64,000 nucleotides of DNA from Cryobacterium inferilacus. Lineage in GTDB: Bacteria > Actinomycetota > Actinomycetes > Actinomycetales > Microbacteriaceae. The position numbers were made by a program, and so were the translations under genes. The notes under the pieces were generated by a model. The model searched no databases. It was given only the letters and a program-made list of their open reading frames with translations, and was not told where the DNA came from. The stretch is taken from positions 62,001 through 126,000 of the forward strand of contig NZ_JAIEUL010000005.1 in NCBI RefSeq assembly GCF_019599185.1, given 5' to 3'. Positions 8,728 to 19,650 of the stretch are shown in pieces (position 1 is the first letter of the stretch; each line of letters starts with the position of its first letter).

Positions 8728-9642
8728 TCAGACCTTCAGATAGCGGGTGATCGCGAAGTTCGCCGACGCCGCGGCCAACGCCGCACCGATCAGCACCAGG
8801 ATCGGAACCACCAGGATCGCGTCCTCCAGCCCCACCAGGGCGAAGCCACTGAGGTTCTCCCCCAGATACCCCTGAACGAAGTACTGCACGATCGCCACCG
8901 TCGCACCACCGGCGAGCACCGAACCCAGCAGCGCCGCGAACACACCCTCCAGGATGAACGGTGTTTGGATGAACCGGTTCGACGCGCCCACCAGCCGCAT
9001 GATTCCCAGCTCCTTGCGGCGGGAGAACGCTGACAGCCGGATGGTCGTGGCGATCAGCAGCGCCGCCGCGACGAGCATCAGCGCGGCAATGCCGATCGCG
9101 GTGTAACTGGCCACGTTGAGCACCGAGAAGATCTGGTCGAGGTACTTGCGTTGGTCCGCGACACTCTCGACGCCGGCCACACCGGAGAGACCCTCCACCA
9201 GAACATCGGAGTCGCCCGGGTTCACCAGGTTCACCCAGTAGGTCTGGTTGAGCTGTTCAGGGGTCACGTACTCGGCCACAGGGTTGCCGGCGAACTGCGC
9301 CTGGAAGTTCTCGTACGCCTGCTCGTGGGTCTCGAAGTAGTACTTGTCGATGAAGGCCGCCAGAGTGGGCGACTCCAGCTGGGCCTTGACCGACTCGATC
9401 TGCTCCGGCGAGGCCTCCCCCGCGGTGCAGGTGTCCGTGGTGGACAGGCTGGTGCACATGTAAATGCCCACCTGGGCGCGGTCGTACCAGAAGTTCTTCA
9501 TCTGGCCGATCTGCATCTGCATGAGGATGGCCGCACCGACGAAGGTGAGCGAGATGAAGGTCACCAGTACCACCGAGACCACCATCGAGGCGTTGCGGCG
9601 CAGGCCGGTGGATGCTTCGGAAAGCACAAGTCCGAGTCTCAT
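8728..9642 (-). CDS. ftsX: Cell division protein FtsX
   Basis: A 304-residue membrane protein with one N-terminal transmembrane segment, a roughly 130-residue extracytoplasmic loop containing a [10 protein letters not shown] cysteine pair, and three C-terminal segments including the [16 protein letters not shown] stretch typical of FtsX/MacB permeases. With FtsE it forms an ABC-type complex that transmits ATP hydrolysis to peptidoglycan hydrolases at the division site. Its ATG overlaps the ftsE stop by 4 nt, so the two are translationally coupled. Confidence 0.95.
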   Translation of the reverse strand: MRLGLVLSEASTGLRRNASMVVSVVLVTFISLTFVGAAILMQMQIGQMKNFWYDRAQVGIYMCTSLSTTDTCTAGEASPEQIESVKAQLESPTLAAFIDKYYFETHEQAYENFQAQFAGNPVAEYVTPEQLNQTYWVNLVNPGDSDVLVEGLSGVAGVESVADQRKYLDQIFSVLNVASYTAIGIAALMLVAAALLIATTIRLSAFSRRKELGIMRLVGASNRFIQTPFILEGVFAALLGSVLAGGATVAIVQYFVQGYLGENLSGFALVGLEDAILVVPILVLIGAALAAASANFAITRYLKV

Positions 9643-10874
9643 CGGGTGGGTCCTACGTTCTGCTCGGTGGTGGGGTCGGGCTTTTCGCCCGGAGCCCGCA
9701 GGCCGAGTTTCTCGGCCAGGGTGAGCTGTTCCGGCTCGTCATGCTGGGTGACCGGCAACTGCGGCCGGGACATGGTGGTGGTCGCGGGTTCCGGGGCCGG
9801 CAGAGCCACGGGCTCGGGTGGTTCGAGCGCCGTGAACCGCACGGGCTCCACCTGCGCGGGCGCGGTGATCTCCTCTGGCTCCGGGATGACCGCGGCGGCC
9901 ACGGGCACCGGCGCGCTCTCCGGCTCACTGAAGGACGGGCTCGTCGCGGGTGCGTCGGCGTGCACGGTCCCGGCCGGCGCAGAATCAGGCACGGTCTCGG
10001 CGTGCACAGGCTCGGCCGGCACGGTCTCGGCGTGCCCAGACTCGGCCGGCACGGTCTCGCTCGGCTGAGTGAGCGCGGGGCTCGGGTCGGCGGGGAAGGT
10101 CAGGGGTTCGGCCGGTGCCGAACCGGTGGCGGGCATCCGGGACGACCTGGACGCGGCACGTTCGCCGGCGGGCAGCACCATCGGGATCGCCGCGGTGGCG
10201 TACCCGCCCTGGCGCTCGTCGCGCACGATCTGACCTGCGGACAGCTCGATCACCCGACGCTTCATCTTGTCGACGATGCCGGCCTCGTGCGTGGCCATGA
10301 TCACCGTGGTGCCGCTGGCATTGATGCGGGCCAGCAGCGACATGATCTCCGCGCTGGTGGTGGGGTCGAGGTTTCCGGTGGGCTCATCGGCCAGCACGAT
10401 CTGCGGCTTGTTCACGATCGCCCTGGCGATGGCCACGCGCTGCTGTTCACCACCGGAGAGTTCGTGCGGCAGGCGCTGGGCCTTCTCGGCCAGTCCGACC
10501 ATCTGGAGCGTGTCGGGCACGGCCTGCTGAATGTAGCCGCGGGACTTGCCGATCACCTGCAGGCTGAACGCGACATTGTCGTAGACCGACTTGTTCGGCA
10601 GCAGCCGGAAGTCCTGGAAGACCACCCCGAGGTTGCGCCGGAAGTAGGGCACCTTGCGGTTGGAGATGGAGCGCAGGTCCTGGCCCAGCACGTGAATGCT
10701 GCCGCTGGACGGCTTCTCCTCCTTGAGCATCAGGCGAAGGCAGCTGGATTTCCCCGAGCCCGAAGCTCCGACCAGGAAGACAAATTCGCCGCGAAGAATT
10801 TCGACGTCGATTGAGTTCAGGGCCGGTCGGTTCGTACCGGGGTATTTCTTGGTGATGTGATCAAATCGGATCAT
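9639..10874 (-). CDS. ftsE: Cell division ATP-binding protein FtsE with long C-terminal extension
   Basis: Residues 1 to about 225 are a full ABC ATPase: Walker [10 protein letters not shown], signature [14 protein letters not shown], Walker [11 protein letters not shown] and switch histidine in MATHEAG. FtsE is normally about 230 residues; this one has 411. The extra 180 residues are Pro/Ala/Glu/Thr-rich with loose repeats ([15 protein letters not shown]), predicted disordered and cytoplasmic. Codon use stays GC-rich and the frame reads directly into the ftsX overlap, so the extension is translated, not an artefact. No strong ribosome site is visible before the ATG at 10874. The extension could bind partners of the divisome; that is conjecture. 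Confidence 0.95.
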   Translation of the reverse strand: MIRFDHITKKYPGTNRPALNSIDVEILRGEFVFLVGASGSGKSSCLRLMLKEEKPSSGSIHVLGQDLRSISNRKVPYFRRNLGVVFQDFRLLPNKSVYDNVAFSLQVIGKSRGYIQQAVPDTLQMVGLAEKAQRLPHELSGGEQQRVAIARAIVNKPQIVLADEPTGNLDPTTSAEIMSLLARINASGTTVIMATHEAGIVDKMKRRVIELSAGQIVRDERQGGYATAAIPMVLPAGERAASRSSRMPATGSAPAEPLTFPADPSPALTQPSETVPAESGHAETVPAEPVHAETVPDSAPAGTVHADAPATSPSFSEPESAPVPVAAAVIPEPEEITAPAQVEPVRFTALEPPEPVALPAPEPATTTMSRPQLPVTQHDEPEQLTLAEKLGLRAPGEKPDPTTEQNVGPTR

Positions 10875-10947
10875 GGCGTTTCGAGCCTAAGCAGCATCCC
10901 CGGTTTTTCCAATTGCGACATACCCCAGGGGGCAAGTCGCCAGCTTT

Positions 10948-12054
10948 CTAGTCCGTCGGCGTCTTGCGCCAGCGGATGCCCGCGGCGATGAACCCGTCGA
11001 GGTCACCGTCGAACACATTCGACGGGTTGTTCACCTCGTACTCGGTGCGGAGGTCCTTGACCATTTGGTAGGGCGCGAGCACGTAGCTGCGCATCTGGTC
11101 GCCCCAGCTGGCGGTGATGATGCCGGCAAACTCCTTCTTGGTGGCCGCCTCCTGCTCACGCTGCAGCAGCAGCAGCCGGGATGCCAGCACCCGCATCGCG
11201 GCGGCCCGGTTCTGGATCTGGCTCTTCTCGTTCTGGCAGCTCACCACCAGGCCGGTGGGGAGGTGGGTGATGCGCACGGCGGAGTCGGTGGTGTTCACCG
11301 ACTGGCCGCCGGGGCCGCTGGAGCGGAACACGTCGACGCGGATGTCGTTGTCGGGGATCTCCACGGCCTCGGCCTGGGCGATCAGCGGAACCACCTCGAC
11401 GGCGGCGAAGGAGGTCTGGCGCTTGCCGGCGGAGTTGAACGGGCTCATCCGTACCAGGCGGTGCGTGCCGGCCTCGACGCTGAGCGTGCCGAAGGCGTAC
11501 GGGGCGTTCACCTCGAAGGTGGCGGACTTGATGCCGGCCTCCTCGGCGTAGCTCACGTCGAGAACGCTGGTGGTGTAGTCGTGCTGCTCGGCCCAGCGCA
11601 GGTACATGCGCAGCAGCATCTCGGCGAAGTCGGCGGCGTCGACGCCACCGGCACCGGCGCGGATCGTGATCACGGCCGGGTTCGGGTCGAACTCGCCGTT
11701 GAGCAGGGTGTGTACCTCGAGGTCGCCGAGCACCTTCTGCACGCTCTTCAGCTCGGCCGTCGCCTCGTCGGCCGACTCCTGGTCGCCCTCCGCGTTGGCG
11801 AGCTCCACGAGCACTTCGAGGTCGTCCAGGCGGCTCTCGATGCTTTCGATGCGCTTGAGTTCGCTCTGCCGGTGGCTGAGCTCACTGGTCACCTTCTGGG
11901 CGTGCTCGGAGTCGTTCCACAGGTCGGGTGCGCCCGCCTGGTCGTTCAGTTCGGCAATGTCCAACTTCAGGCGGTCGATGTCGATCACCGACCGGATGTC
12001 GTCAAACGTGGCCCGCAGCGCGGCGATCTGCTCAGAGAAATCCAGCTCAATCAT
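10948..12054 (-). CDS. prfB: Peptide chain release factor 2
   Basis: A 368-residue class I release factor with the RF2 stop-reading tripeptide SPF ([15 protein letters not shown]) and the catalytic GGQ loop ([17 protein letters not shown]), which hydrolyses peptidyl-tRNA at UGA and UAA. The frame is continuous; there is no programmed +1 frameshift site of the E. coli type. It is first in the prfB-ftsE-ftsX-smpB-ssrA run. The 41-nt gap to the divergent transporter must hold both promoters. Confidence 0.97.
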   Translation of the reverse strand: MIELDFSEQIAALRATFDDIRSVIDIDRLKLDIAELNDQAGAPDLWNDSEHAQKVTSELSHRQSELKRIESIESRLDDLEVLVELANAEGDQESADEATAELKSVQKVLGDLEVHTLLNGEFDPNPAVITIRAGAGGVDAADFAEMLLRMYLRWAEQHDYTTSVLDVSYAEEAGIKSATFEVNAPYAFGTLSVEAGTHRLVRMSPFNSAGKRQTSFAAVEVVPLIAQAEAVEIPDNDIRVDVFRSSGPGGQSVNTTDSAVRITHLPTGLVVSCQNEKSQIQNRAAAMRVLASRLLLLQREQEAATKKEFAGIITASWGDQMRSYVLAPYQMVKDLRTEYEVNNPSNVFDGDLDGFIAAGIRWRKTPTD

Positions 12055-12095
12055 TGTGCAAACCAGCCTACCGGGCGCCGGGTAGCATCGAACCG

Positions 12096-13328
12096 ATGAG
12101 TACCGAGCGCCCCTTCAGCCTGCGGGGAGTCGCCCTGGCCGCGTTCCTGCCCACTCTGCTGTTCTCGATCGGCGAGGGCGCGATGATTCCCCTCATCCCG
12201 CTGGTGGCCGACAGCCTCGGCGCCTCCCTCGCCCTGGCCGGCTTCATCGCGGCCATGGTCATGGTCGGTGAACTCGTCGGCGACATCCCCAGCGGTGCCG
12301 TGGTGTCGCGCATCGGCGAACGCAACTCCATGATCGGCGCCTCGCTGCTGGCGATCATCGCCGTCCTGGTCTGCATCGTCGCGCCCAACCCGATCGTCCT
12401 CACGGTGGGCATCTTCCTGATCGGCCTGGCCACGGCCATCTTCGCGCTGGCTCGGCACGCCTTCATGACCAGTTATGTGCCCGTCGCCTACCGCGCCAGG
12501 GCCCTGTCCACGCTCGGCGGGGTCTTCCGGGCCGGCTGGTTCGTCGGCCCGTTCCTCGCGGCCGGCGTCATCCACCTCACCGGCAGCACCACCGCCGTCT
12601 TCTGGGTCTTCATCGTCTGCTGCGTCGCGGCGGCCCTGGTGCTGATGCTGCTGCCAGACCCGACCGTCACCTTCGCCGCGAAGACCCGGGTTGCCGCGGT
12701 GCCCGCCGCCGGCCTGTTCGCGACGATCTGGACCTACCGTGGCGTGCTGCTGCGCCTGGGCACCGGCGCCGGCCTGGTGGGCGCGATGCGGGCCACCCGC
12801 ACGGTCATGCTGCCGCTCTGGGCGGTGAGTATCGGCATCAATGAGCCGGACACCGCGCTCATCATCGGCATCGCCGGCGGTATCGATTTCGCGCTCTTCT
12901 ACGCCAGCGGCCAGATCATGGACCGGTTCGGCCGCATGTGGACCGCGATCCCCTCGATGATCGGCCTGGGCGTCGGGATGCTCGCACTCGCGTTCACCCA
13001 CGACCTGCCAGACAACGTGGGCTGGTTCATCGCCGTGGCCATGTTCCTGTCCCTGGCCAACGGCATCGGCAGCGGTCTGCTGATGACCCTGGGCGCCGAC
13101 CTGGCGCCGGTCACCGGCCCCGCCCCGTTCCTGGGTGCCTGGCGGTTCACGGCGGACTTCGGCAGCGCCGCCGCTCCCCTGGCCGTCGCGGGCATGATCG
13201 CGGCGTTGTCGCTGTCGGTCGCCAGCGGTGTCATGGGCGTGGTCGGATTGATCGGCGCCGGTGTTCTCTGGCGTTACATCCCCCGGTACGCGCCGCGCCA
13301 TCCCCGGATCACCCCGAGAGAAAGATAG
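12096..13328 (+). CDS. MFS-type efflux transporter
   Basis: The 410-residue protein has about 12 hydrophobic segments and the MFS pattern [20 protein letters not shown] after helix 2. Start ATG 12096 has no clear ribosome site and may be close to leaderless. The fold suggests a drug or metabolite exporter, but no substrate can be read from sequence. It is first in a three-gene operon: the reductase gene begins 5 nt after its stop and the pentapeptide-like gene overlaps that one. That company hints at xenobiotic defence. Confidence 0.8.
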   Translation: MSTERPFSLRGVALAAFLPTLLFSIGEGAMIPLIPLVADSLGASLALAGFIAAMVMVGELVGDIPSGAVVSRIGERNSMIGASLLAIIAVLVCIVAPNPIVLTVGIFLIGLATAIFALARHAFMTSYVPVAYRARALSTLGGVFRAGWFVGPFLAAGVIHLTGSTTAVFWVFIVCCVAAALVLMLLPDPTVTFAAKTRVAAVPAAGLFATIWTYRGVLLRLGTGAGLVGAMRATRTVMLPLWAVSIGINEPDTALIIGIAGGIDFALFYASGQIMDRFGRMWTAIPSMIGLGVGMLALAFTHDLPDNVGWFIAVAMFLSLANGIGSGLLMTLGADLAPVTGPAPFLGAWRFTADFGSAAAPLAVAGMIAALSLSVASGVMGVVGLIGAGVLWRYIPRYAPRHPRITPRER

Positions 13329-13333
13329 CCACC

Positions 13334-13786
13334 ATGCCCCTGAACGGTGAGTACGTGCCCAGCCCCGAGAAGTGGGTCCGCGACCAGGTCGAGCTGTACG
13401 AGTCGTCCGGCGGAACCAGGGGCACCACCCTGCGCGGCATGCCCGTCATCGTGCTGACCACACTCGGCGCCAAGTCCGGCAAGATCCGCAAGGCTCCGCT
13501 CATGCGGGTCGAGCACGACGGCCGTTACGCCGCGGTGGCCTCTCTCGGCGGCAGCCCGAAGAACCCGGTCTGGTACGCCAATGTGCTCGCGCATCCGTTG
13601 GTCGAGGTGCAGGATGGCCCGGTCAGGCAGGATATGGTCGCTCGCGAGCTCACCGGAGACGAAAAGGCCATCTGGTGGGAGCGCGCCGTCGCCGCGTACC
13701 CGCCGTACGCCGACTATCAGGTCAAGACCGACCGGGTGATCCCGGTATTCCTGCTCGAGCCCGTCACCGAGACGCCGCACTCCTGA
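13334..13786 (+). CDS. Deazaflavin (F420)-dependent nitroreductase-family protein
   Basis: A 150-residue protein of the Ddn/DUF385 family, recognised by [29 protein letters not shown], the F420-phosphate-binding strand-loop, and by [19 protein letters not shown]. Relatives reduce quinones, nitro drugs or other acceptors using F420H2. Start ATG 13334 is just after the MFS stop; the stop shares one base with the next start (TGATG). The physiological acceptor is unknown. Confidence 0.85.
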   Translation: MPLNGEYVPSPEKWVRDQVELYESSGGTRGTTLRGMPVIVLTTLGAKSGKIRKAPLMRVEHDGRYAAVASLGGSPKNPVWYANVLAHPLVEVQDGPVRQDMVARELTGDEKAIWWERAVAAYPPYADYQVKTDRVIPVFLLEPVTETPHS

Positions 13787-14442
13787 TGGCCAGGGTCACC
13801 ACGCGCGGCCCGCAGCTCGACCCCATCGTGCTGGACAACCTGGTTGACTCTGACGGCGCCCTGATCGGGCGCGGTGACGACCGTGAAGCCGAACGGTACA
13901 GCCGGGTCGATTTCTCCAGCCGGGACTTCACCGGAACGGGGTTCACCGAGTGCGAATTGAACGCCGTGGACCTGAACACCACGGTGCTGCGCGGCAGCAC
14001 CTGGGCGGAGTGCGTGGCCACCGAACTGCACGCCGCAGTGTTCAGCGCACCCCGGTCGGCCTGGCGTGACGTGCGCATCGAGCACTCCAGGCTCGGTTCG
14101 GTGGAGATGTACGAGTCGACCATGCGCAGCGTGCAGATCGACGGCTCGAAGCTGGACTTCGTGAACCTGCGGGGCGCCACCCTCACCGACGTGCTGCTCA
14201 GCAACTGCATCATCGACGAACTGGACCTCTCCAGCGCCGTCGTGCAGCGGCTGGAACTGCGCGACTGCCGGATCGGCACGCTCGACGTCGCCGGCGCCCG
14301 GCTCGCCGATGTGGATCTGCGCTCGAGCGACTTCTCGGCGATCCACAGCCTGACGGGCCTGAAGGGCGCCACCATCGACGATGCCCAGCTCGCGCTGCTC
14401 GCTCCGTTGCTCGCCGCGCAGCTGGGCATCATCGTTCGGTAA
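13786..14442 (+). CDS. Pentapeptide-repeat-like beta-helix protein
   Basis: The 218-residue product has a long series of degenerate A(D/N)LXX-like coils (FSSRDFTGTGFTECELNAVDL, LDFVNLRGATLTDVLLSNC, LADVDLRSSDF), which fold as a right-handed quadrilateral helix. Some relatives (MfpA, Qnr) mimic DNA and protect gyrase from quinolones; many have unknown roles. It is translationally coupled to the reductase gene. The frame extends far upstream but ATG 13786 is the only start consistent with that coupling. Confidence 0.8.
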   Translation: MARVTTRGPQLDPIVLDNLVDSDGALIGRGDDREAERYSRVDFSSRDFTGTGFTECELNAVDLNTTVLRGSTWAECVATELHAAVFSAPRSAWRDVRIEHSRLGSVEMYESTMRSVQIDGSKLDFVNLRGATLTDVLLSNCIIDELDLSSAVVQRLELRDCRIGTLDVAGARLADVDLRSSDFSAIHSLTGLKGATIDDAQLALLAPLLAAQLGIIVR

Positions 14443-14473
14443 CCGTCAGCGGTGAATGACGGTCAGGGAGTGG

Positions 14474-15457
14474 TCAGAGCCACTTCTCCGCGAGGTGCTC
14501 GGCCACGACCCGGCGGATGGTGCCGGTGCGCCCCCGCAGCACGATGGATTCGGTGCGGATCTTCGGGCCCATCTTGCGCACGCCGCCGACCAGCTGGCCG
14601 TCGGTGACGCCGGTGGCGACGAAATAGGTGTTGTCGCTGGTGACGAGGTCGTTCACCCCCAGGATCTGGTTCAGGTCGTGGCCGGCGTCGATGGCCCGCT
14701 GGGCCTCGTCGTCGTCCCTGGGGTGCAGCTTCGCCTGGATGAACCCGCCGAGGGCCTTGAGCGCACAGGCCGTGATGATGCCCTCGGGTGTTCCACCGAT
14801 ACCCACACACATGTCGATGCGGGTCTCCGTGATCGCCGCGTTGATTCCACCGGCCACGTCGCCGTCCAGCATCAGTCGGGTGCCGGCGCCCGCGGCGCGC
14901 ACCTCTTCGATCAGGCCGGCGTGCCGGGGCCGGTCGAGGATCGCGACGGTCATGTCGGACACGTCCTTGCCCTTGGCCTTGGCCAGCGCACGGATGTTCT
15001 CGCCGATCGGCTGGCGGAGGTCCACGACGCCGTGTCCCTCCCAGCCGGTGACGATCTTGTCCATGTAGAACACCGCGCTGGGGTCGTACATGCTGCCCCG
15101 GTCGGCGACGGCGATCATGCTCAGCGCGTTCTGCCGGCCGTTGGCCGTGAGCGAGGTGCCGTCGATCGGGTCGACCGCGATGTCGCAGGCCGGGCCGCGG
15201 CCGCTGCCGACGTGTTCACCGTTGAACAGCATCGGGGCGTCGTCTTTCTCGCCCTCGCCGATCACGACGACACCGTCGAAATCGACCGTGCCGAGGAACT
15301 TGCGCATGGCGTCGACGGCCGCGGCGTCTGCGGCGTTCTTGTCGCCGCGACCGATGAAGGGCACGGCACGGATGGCGGCGGCCTCCGTGGCCCGCACCAG
15401 CTCCATGCCCAGGCTGCGATCGGGGTGGAGGTAGAGGGAATCGTGTTCGGTAGTCAC
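14474..15457 (-). CDS. glpX: Class II fructose-1,6-bisphosphatase GlpX
   Basis: The enzyme removes the C1 phosphate in gluconeogenesis. The protein shows IGEGEKDDAPMLFNGE (metal site), DPIDGTSL (the Li-sensitive phosphatase motif), DRPRH and GGTPEGI. I chose GTG at 15457 with GAAGGA 11 nt upstream (327 residues); the frame is open to a GTG at 15532, which would add 25 residues with no conserved content. It is divergent from fbaA, which makes or uses the same sugar bisphosphate. Confidence 0.93.
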   Translation of the reverse strand: MTTEHDSLYLHPDRSLGMELVRATEAAAIRAVPFIGRGDKNAADAAAVDAMRKFLGTVDFDGVVVIGEGEKDDAPMLFNGEHVGSGRGPACDIAVDPIDGTSLTANGRQNALSMIAVADRGSMYDPSAVFYMDKIVTGWEGHGVVDLRQPIGENIRALAKAKGKDVSDMTVAILDRPRHAGLIEEVRAAGAGTRLMLDGDVAGGINAAITETRIDMCVGIGGTPEGIITACALKALGGFIQAKLHPRDDDEAQRAIDAGHDLNQILGVNDLVTSDNTYFVATGVTDGQLVGGVRKMGPKIRTESIVLRGRTGTIRRVVAEHLAEKWL

Positions 15458-15621
15458 TGTGTGTTGGTGTCCTTCGAGATCGTATGTGGGTTGCTGAGGG
15501 ACTGAGCCGGAAGCCTTCTCCGGTACGGGCACAGCTTACCCAGCACCGATCCTCCGGGACCTTGTACCCTCTGCCCTCGCTACACTTGAGGGACAACCCC
15601 GCTCGATTTCGAGGAGAAGCA

Positions 15622-16647
15622 ATGCCCATAGCAACCCCAGACCAATACGCCGAAATGCTGAACAAGGCCAAGTCGAAGGGGTTCGCGTACCCCGCATTCA
15701 ATGTTTCCTCCTCGCAGTCGATCAACGCCGTGCTCCAGGGCCTGACCGAAGCCGGCTCCGACGGCATCCTCCAGGTGACCACGGGCGGCGCGGACTACTT
15801 CGCCGGTCACACCGTCAAGAACCGTGCCGCGGGTGCCCTCGCGTTCGCCAAGTTCGCGCACGCCGTCGCTGACAACTACCCCGTCACCATTGCGCTGCAC
15901 ACCGACCACTGCCCCAAGGGCGCGCTGGACGACTTCGTCCTGCCCCTGATCTCGGCCTCAGAGACCGCTGTGGCCGACGGCTTCAACCCGATCTTCCAGT
16001 CGCACATGTGGGACGGTTCGGCCATCCCGCTCGACGAGAACCTCGAGATCGCCAAGGGCATCATCGCTCGCACGAAGGCGATCAACGCCATCCTCGAGGT
16101 CGAGATCGGCGCCGTCGGCGGCGAAGAAGACGGCGTTGAGGGCGACATCAACGACAACCTCTACACGACCTTCGACGACACCGTCAAGATGATCGAGGCC
16201 CTCGGCCTCGGCGAGCAGGGCCGTTACATGGCCGCGCTCACCTTCGGCAACGTGCACGGCGTCTACAAGCCCGGCAACGTCAAGCTGCGCCCGGAGCTCC
16301 TCGCGGAGATCCAGGCCAGCGTCGCCGCCAAGTACGGCACCAGCGCCCTGCCGCTCGACCTCGTCTTCCACGGCGGTTCGGGTTCGACCGACGCCGAGAT
16401 CGCCGAGGCCGTCAAGAACGGTGTCGTCAAGATGAACGTCGACACCGACACCCAGTACGCCTTCACGCGTGCCATCGCCGACTACATGCTGAAGAACTAC
16501 GACGGCGTGCTCAAGGTCGACGGTGAAGTGGGCAACAAGAAGCTCTACGACCCGCGCGCCTGGGGCAAGGTCGCCGAGTCGGCCATGGCCGCTCGCGTCG
16601 CTCAGGCCACCCGCCAGCTCGGCTCAGCCGGCCACTCCAACAGCTAG
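15622..16647 (+). CDS. fbaA: Class II fructose-bisphosphate aldolase
   Basis: A 341-residue zinc aldolase. Family hallmarks are ALHTDHCPK (zinc His and catalytic Asp), EVEIGAVGGEEDGVEG, FGNVHGVYKPGNV and HGGSGSTDAEI, plus NVDTDTQYAF. It cleaves or forms fructose-1,6-bisphosphate in glycolysis and gluconeogenesis. Start ATG 15622 follows a clear GAGGAG at 15611-15616; the longer open frame upstream has no family similarity. The glpX gene is divergent across about 165 nt. Confidence 0.97.
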   Translation: MPIATPDQYAEMLNKAKSKGFAYPAFNVSSSQSINAVLQGLTEAGSDGILQVTTGGADYFAGHTVKNRAAGALAFAKFAHAVADNYPVTIALHTDHCPKGALDDFVLPLISASETAVADGFNPIFQSHMWDGSAIPLDENLEIAKGIIARTKAINAILEVEIGAVGGEEDGVEGDINDNLYTTFDDTVKMIEALGLGEQGRYMAALTFGNVHGVYKPGNVKLRPELLAEIQASVAAKYGTSALPLDLVFHGGSGSTDAEIAEAVKNGVVKMNVDTDTQYAFTRAIADYMLKNYDGVLKVDGEVGNKKLYDPRAWGKVAESAMAARVAQATRQLGSAGHSNS

Positions 16648-16650
16648 CGG

Positions 16651-17247
16651 ATGACGATGGCAGAGAACTCCTCGGACCAGGATCGGGCGGCCGCAACGCC
16701 GCCGGTCGACCACCGCCCCCAGCCTCGTTACGGCGAGCTGGCTCCGGAGGGCTGGACCTGGACCCCGCCGCAGGACGCCAACGCGCCAGCGGACTCTGCC
16801 ACCGTCACCCCCGCACCCGCTGCACAGACGTGGGGATCGGCCGAACGACCGGTCCCCACGCCCGCGGCCGGCACCCGGGCGCCCGCTCCGGGCTGGGACC
16901 GGCCCGTCACCATCAGCCTGCTCGTGTTCGGGCTGCTCGGGGCCTTCTTCACCATCTCCATGCTCGGCACACTGACCGAGTCGCTGCAGATGATCTACAC
17001 GCAGGCCGGCCTCGGTGACTACACCGCCGCCGACTCCGTCGCCACGATCGTCACGGTCGGCAGCGTCGGTCAGGGCGTTCTCTGGCTGGCCACGGCCGCC
17101 ATCTCCATCCTGCTGCTGCTGCGACGCCGCCGGGCGTTCTACGTTCCGCTCATCGGCGGCGTCATCGCCTTCGTGATCCTCGTGGCCGCCATGGCCGCCG
17201 TTCTCGCCGGCGACGCGGCCCTGCTGGACTACTTCAGCCAGCCCTAA
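16651..17247 (+). CDS. Hypothetical membrane protein, DUF6264-like
   Basis: A 198-residue protein directly after fbaA. Residues 1-80 are Pro/Ala-rich and probably disordered (RYGELAPEGWTWTPPQD); then three to four hydrophobic helices (ITISLLVFGLLGAFF-like, VLWLATAAISILLLL, VIAFVILVAAMAAVLAG) separated by a short loop. I recall this layout from actinobacterial proteins of unknown function labelled DUF6264; the label is from memory. No enzymatic motif is visible. Confidence 0.65.
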   Translation: MTMAENSSDQDRAAATPPVDHRPQPRYGELAPEGWTWTPPQDANAPADSATVTPAPAAQTWGSAERPVPTPAAGTRAPAPGWDRPVTISLLVFGLLGAFFTISMLGTLTESLQMIYTQAGLGDYTAADSVATIVTVGSVGQGVLWLATAAISILLLLRRRRAFYVPLIGGVIAFVILVAAMAAVLAGDAALLDYFSQP

Positions 17248-17275
17248 CCGGCTCGGGCCCTACTCGGGCCCCGCC

Positions 17276-18355
17276 TTACTCGGGGCGGCTGACCCGCCCA
17301 CCGATGGCGCGCGCATCCGTCTTGCCCTGCAGGTCCTTGCGCAGCTCCTTGGGCAGGGAGAAGAGCAGGTCTTCCTCCGCCGTCTTGATCTGTTCCACGT
17401 CGCCGTAGCCGGCACCGGCCAGGTCGCGCAGCAACTCCTCCACGAGTTCCTCCGGCACGGACGCGCCACTGGTCACACCGACGGTGTTGACCCCGTCGAG
17501 CCATTCCTGCTTCACTTCGCTGGCATAGTCCACCCGATAGGCGGCCTTGGCACCGTACTCCAGTGCCACCTCGACGAGGCGCACCGAGTTGGACGAGTTC
17601 GCCGAACCGACCACGATCACGAGATCGGAATCGCGAGCGACCTTCTTGATCGCGACCTGGCGGTTCTGGGTGGCGTAGCAGATGTCGTCACTGGGCGGGT
17701 CCTGCAGGTTCGGGAAGCGCGTACGAAGGCGACGGACCGTCTCCATCGTCTCGTCCACGCTCAGCGTGGTCTGGCTCAGCCAGACCACCTTGTTGGGGTC
17801 GCGCACGGTGATGGTGTCTGCCTCGTCGGGGCTGCCCACCAGGGTGGTGTGCTCCGGCGCCTCTCCGGCGGTTCCCTCGACCTCTTCGTGACCTTCGTGA
17901 CCGATCAGAAGGATTTCGAAGTCGTCACGGGCGAAGCGCACGGCCTCGCGGTGCACCTTGGTGACCAGCGGGCAGGTGGCGTCGATGGCCGACAGGCCGC
18001 GCGCGGCGGCGGCGTTCACGACGGCAGGGGACACACCGTGGGCGCTGAAGACGATGTGCGAACCGGTGGGAACCTCGTCCACTTCCTCGACGAAGATGGC
18101 ACCCTTCTTCTCGAGTTCGCTCACCACGTGGGTGTTGTGCACGATCTGCTTGCGCACGTACACCGGGGCGCCGTACAGCTCGAGGGCCTTCTCCACGGCG
18201 ATGACCGCGCGGTCGACGCCGGCGCAGTAGCCGCGGGGTGCTGCGAGCAGCACCTTTTTCAGCCCATCCACCGGGGTATCCTTGAGCCTGTTGCGCAAGC
18301 TCGGAATTCTGGGCATGCCAAGGCCGATCACGGGCGATTCTGTACTGGTACTCAC
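17276..18355 (-). CDS. ispH: 4-hydroxy-3-methylbut-2-enyl diphosphate reductase
   Basis: A 359-residue iron-sulfur enzyme of the non-mevalonate isoprenoid pathway, making IPP and DMAPP. The three cluster cysteines are in [23 protein letters not shown] and [11 protein letters not shown]; the active-site glutamate pattern [11 protein letters not shown] is present. N-terminal 35 residues are an extra tail before the conserved core, as in other actinobacteria. It is divergent from xseA across 52 nt. Confidence 0.97.
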   Translation of the reverse strand: MSTSTESPVIGLGMPRIPSLRNRLKDTPVDGLKKVLLAAPRGYCAGVDRAVIAVEKALELYGAPVYVRKQIVHNTHVVSELEKKGAIFVEEVDEVPTGSHIVFSAHGVSPAVVNAAAARGLSAIDATCPLVTKVHREAVRFARDDFEILLIGHEGHEEVEGTAGEAPEHTTLVGSPDEADTITVRDPNKVVWLSQTTLSVDETMETVRRLRTRFPNLQDPPSDDICYATQNRQVAIKKVARDSDLVIVVGSANSSNSVRLVEVALEYGAKAAYRVDYASEVKQEWLDGVNTVGVTSGASVPEELVEELLRDLAGAGYGDVEQIKTAEEDLLFSLPKELRKDLQGKTDARAIGGRVSRPE

Positions 18356-18407
18356 CCGACCAGTCTAAGCGGGCGCGTCTGTATAGAGCACTCAGGAACG
18401 GAGCGAC

Positions 18408-19649
18408 ATGAACGCCGTCACGATGCCCGCCGCGGGTGATGCCCCGCCCACCGTCGACTCACCCTGGCCGGTGGGGGTGCTCTCCAACAAGATCCGCGGC
18501 TACATCGAACGGCTCGGCACCGCCTGGGTCGAGGGTGAGATCGTGCAGTGGGGCGCCAGCGGCGGCAACGTCTACGGCAAGCTCAAGGACCTCACCATCG
18601 ACGCCACGGTGAGCTTCACGGTCTGGTCGTCGGTCAAGGCCCGCCTCACCGGCGACTTCAAGCAGGGCGACCGGGTGATCGCCCTCGTCAAGCCCAACTA
18701 TTGGGTCAAGGGCGGCACCCTCACCATGCAGGTCTTCGAACTGCGGCACGTGGGTCTGGGCGACCTGCTCGAACGGCTCGAACGCCTGCGCGCCCAGTTG
18801 AGCGCCGAGGGCCTCTTCGACGCCTCCCGCAAACGCGCCCTGCCGTTCCTCCCCCACCGCATCGGCCTGGTCACCGGCAAAGACTCCGACGCCGAGAAAG
18901 ACGTGCTGCGCAACGCCCAGCTGCGCTGGCCGGCCGTGGACTTCAGCGTGGTGCACGCCGCCGTGCAGGGCGACCGCATGGTGGGCGAGGTGACCGCGGC
19001 CATCCAACGACTGGATGCCGACCCCAGCGTCGACGTCATCATCGTGGCCCGTGGCGGCGGAGACTTCCAGAACCTGCTCGGCTTCAGCGACGAGGGCTTG
19101 ATCCGCGCCGTCGCCGCCTGCACCACCCCGGTGGTGAGCGCCATCGGTCATGAGGCCGACCGGCCGCTGCTTGACGACGTCGCCGACCTACGCGCCTCCA
19201 CCCCCACCGACGCGGCCAAGCGGGTGGTGCCGGATGTCTCCGACGAACTCAACCGGGTACAGCAGGCCAGGGCGCGGCTGAGCAGCCGGCTCACCGGCAT
19301 CCTCTCTCACGAGGTCGACCGGCTCAGCCAGCTCCGCAGCCGGCCCGTGCTCAGCGGCTCGGACTGGATCATCGACAGCCGGTCACAGGACCTCACCCGG
19401 TACGTCGCCCGCGGCGCCGAGCTTCTGCAGCGCACCCTCGAACGGGCCGGGTCGACGGTCGTCGAACTCCGTTCCCAGCTGCGCGCCCTCTCCCCCCAGG
19501 GCACCCTGGACCGGGGCTACGCGATCGTGCAACTGCCGGACGGCCACGTGCTCCGCTCCGCCGACCAGGCGCCGGCCGGCACCGACCTGCTCATCACCGT
19601 CGGCGTCGGCACCGTGCCCGCTGTGTCGACGCTGGATTCGTCGAAATAG
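18408..19649 (+). CDS. xseA: Exodeoxyribonuclease VII large subunit
   Basis: A 413-residue protein with the N-terminal OB-fold ([23 protein letters not shown]), the catalytic core ([82 protein letters not shown]) and a C-terminal coiled segment. With XseB it degrades single-stranded DNA from both ends in repair. xseB starts at once after its stop. Confidence 0.96.
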   Translation: MNAVTMPAAGDAPPTVDSPWPVGVLSNKIRGYIERLGTAWVEGEIVQWGASGGNVYGKLKDLTIDATVSFTVWSSVKARLTGDFKQGDRVIALVKPNYWVKGGTLTMQVFELRHVGLGDLLERLERLRAQLSAEGLFDASRKRALPFLPHRIGLVTGKDSDAEKDVLRNAQLRWPAVDFSVVHAAVQGDRMVGEVTAAIQRLDADPSVDVIIVARGGGDFQNLLGFSDEGLIRAVAACTTPVVSAIGHEADRPLLDDVADLRASTPTDAAKRVVPDVSDELNRVQQARARLSSRLTGILSHEVDRLSQLRSRPVLSGSDWIIDSRSQDLTRYVARGAELLQRTLERAGSTVVELRSQLRALSPQGTLDRGYAIVQLPDGHVLRSADQAPAGTDLLITVGVGTVPAVSTLDSSK

Positions 19650-19650
19650 A

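Noticed and set aside
10948-12054. Programmed frameshift in prfB
   Set aside because: The reading frame is continuous from ATG; no in-frame UGA near codon 25.
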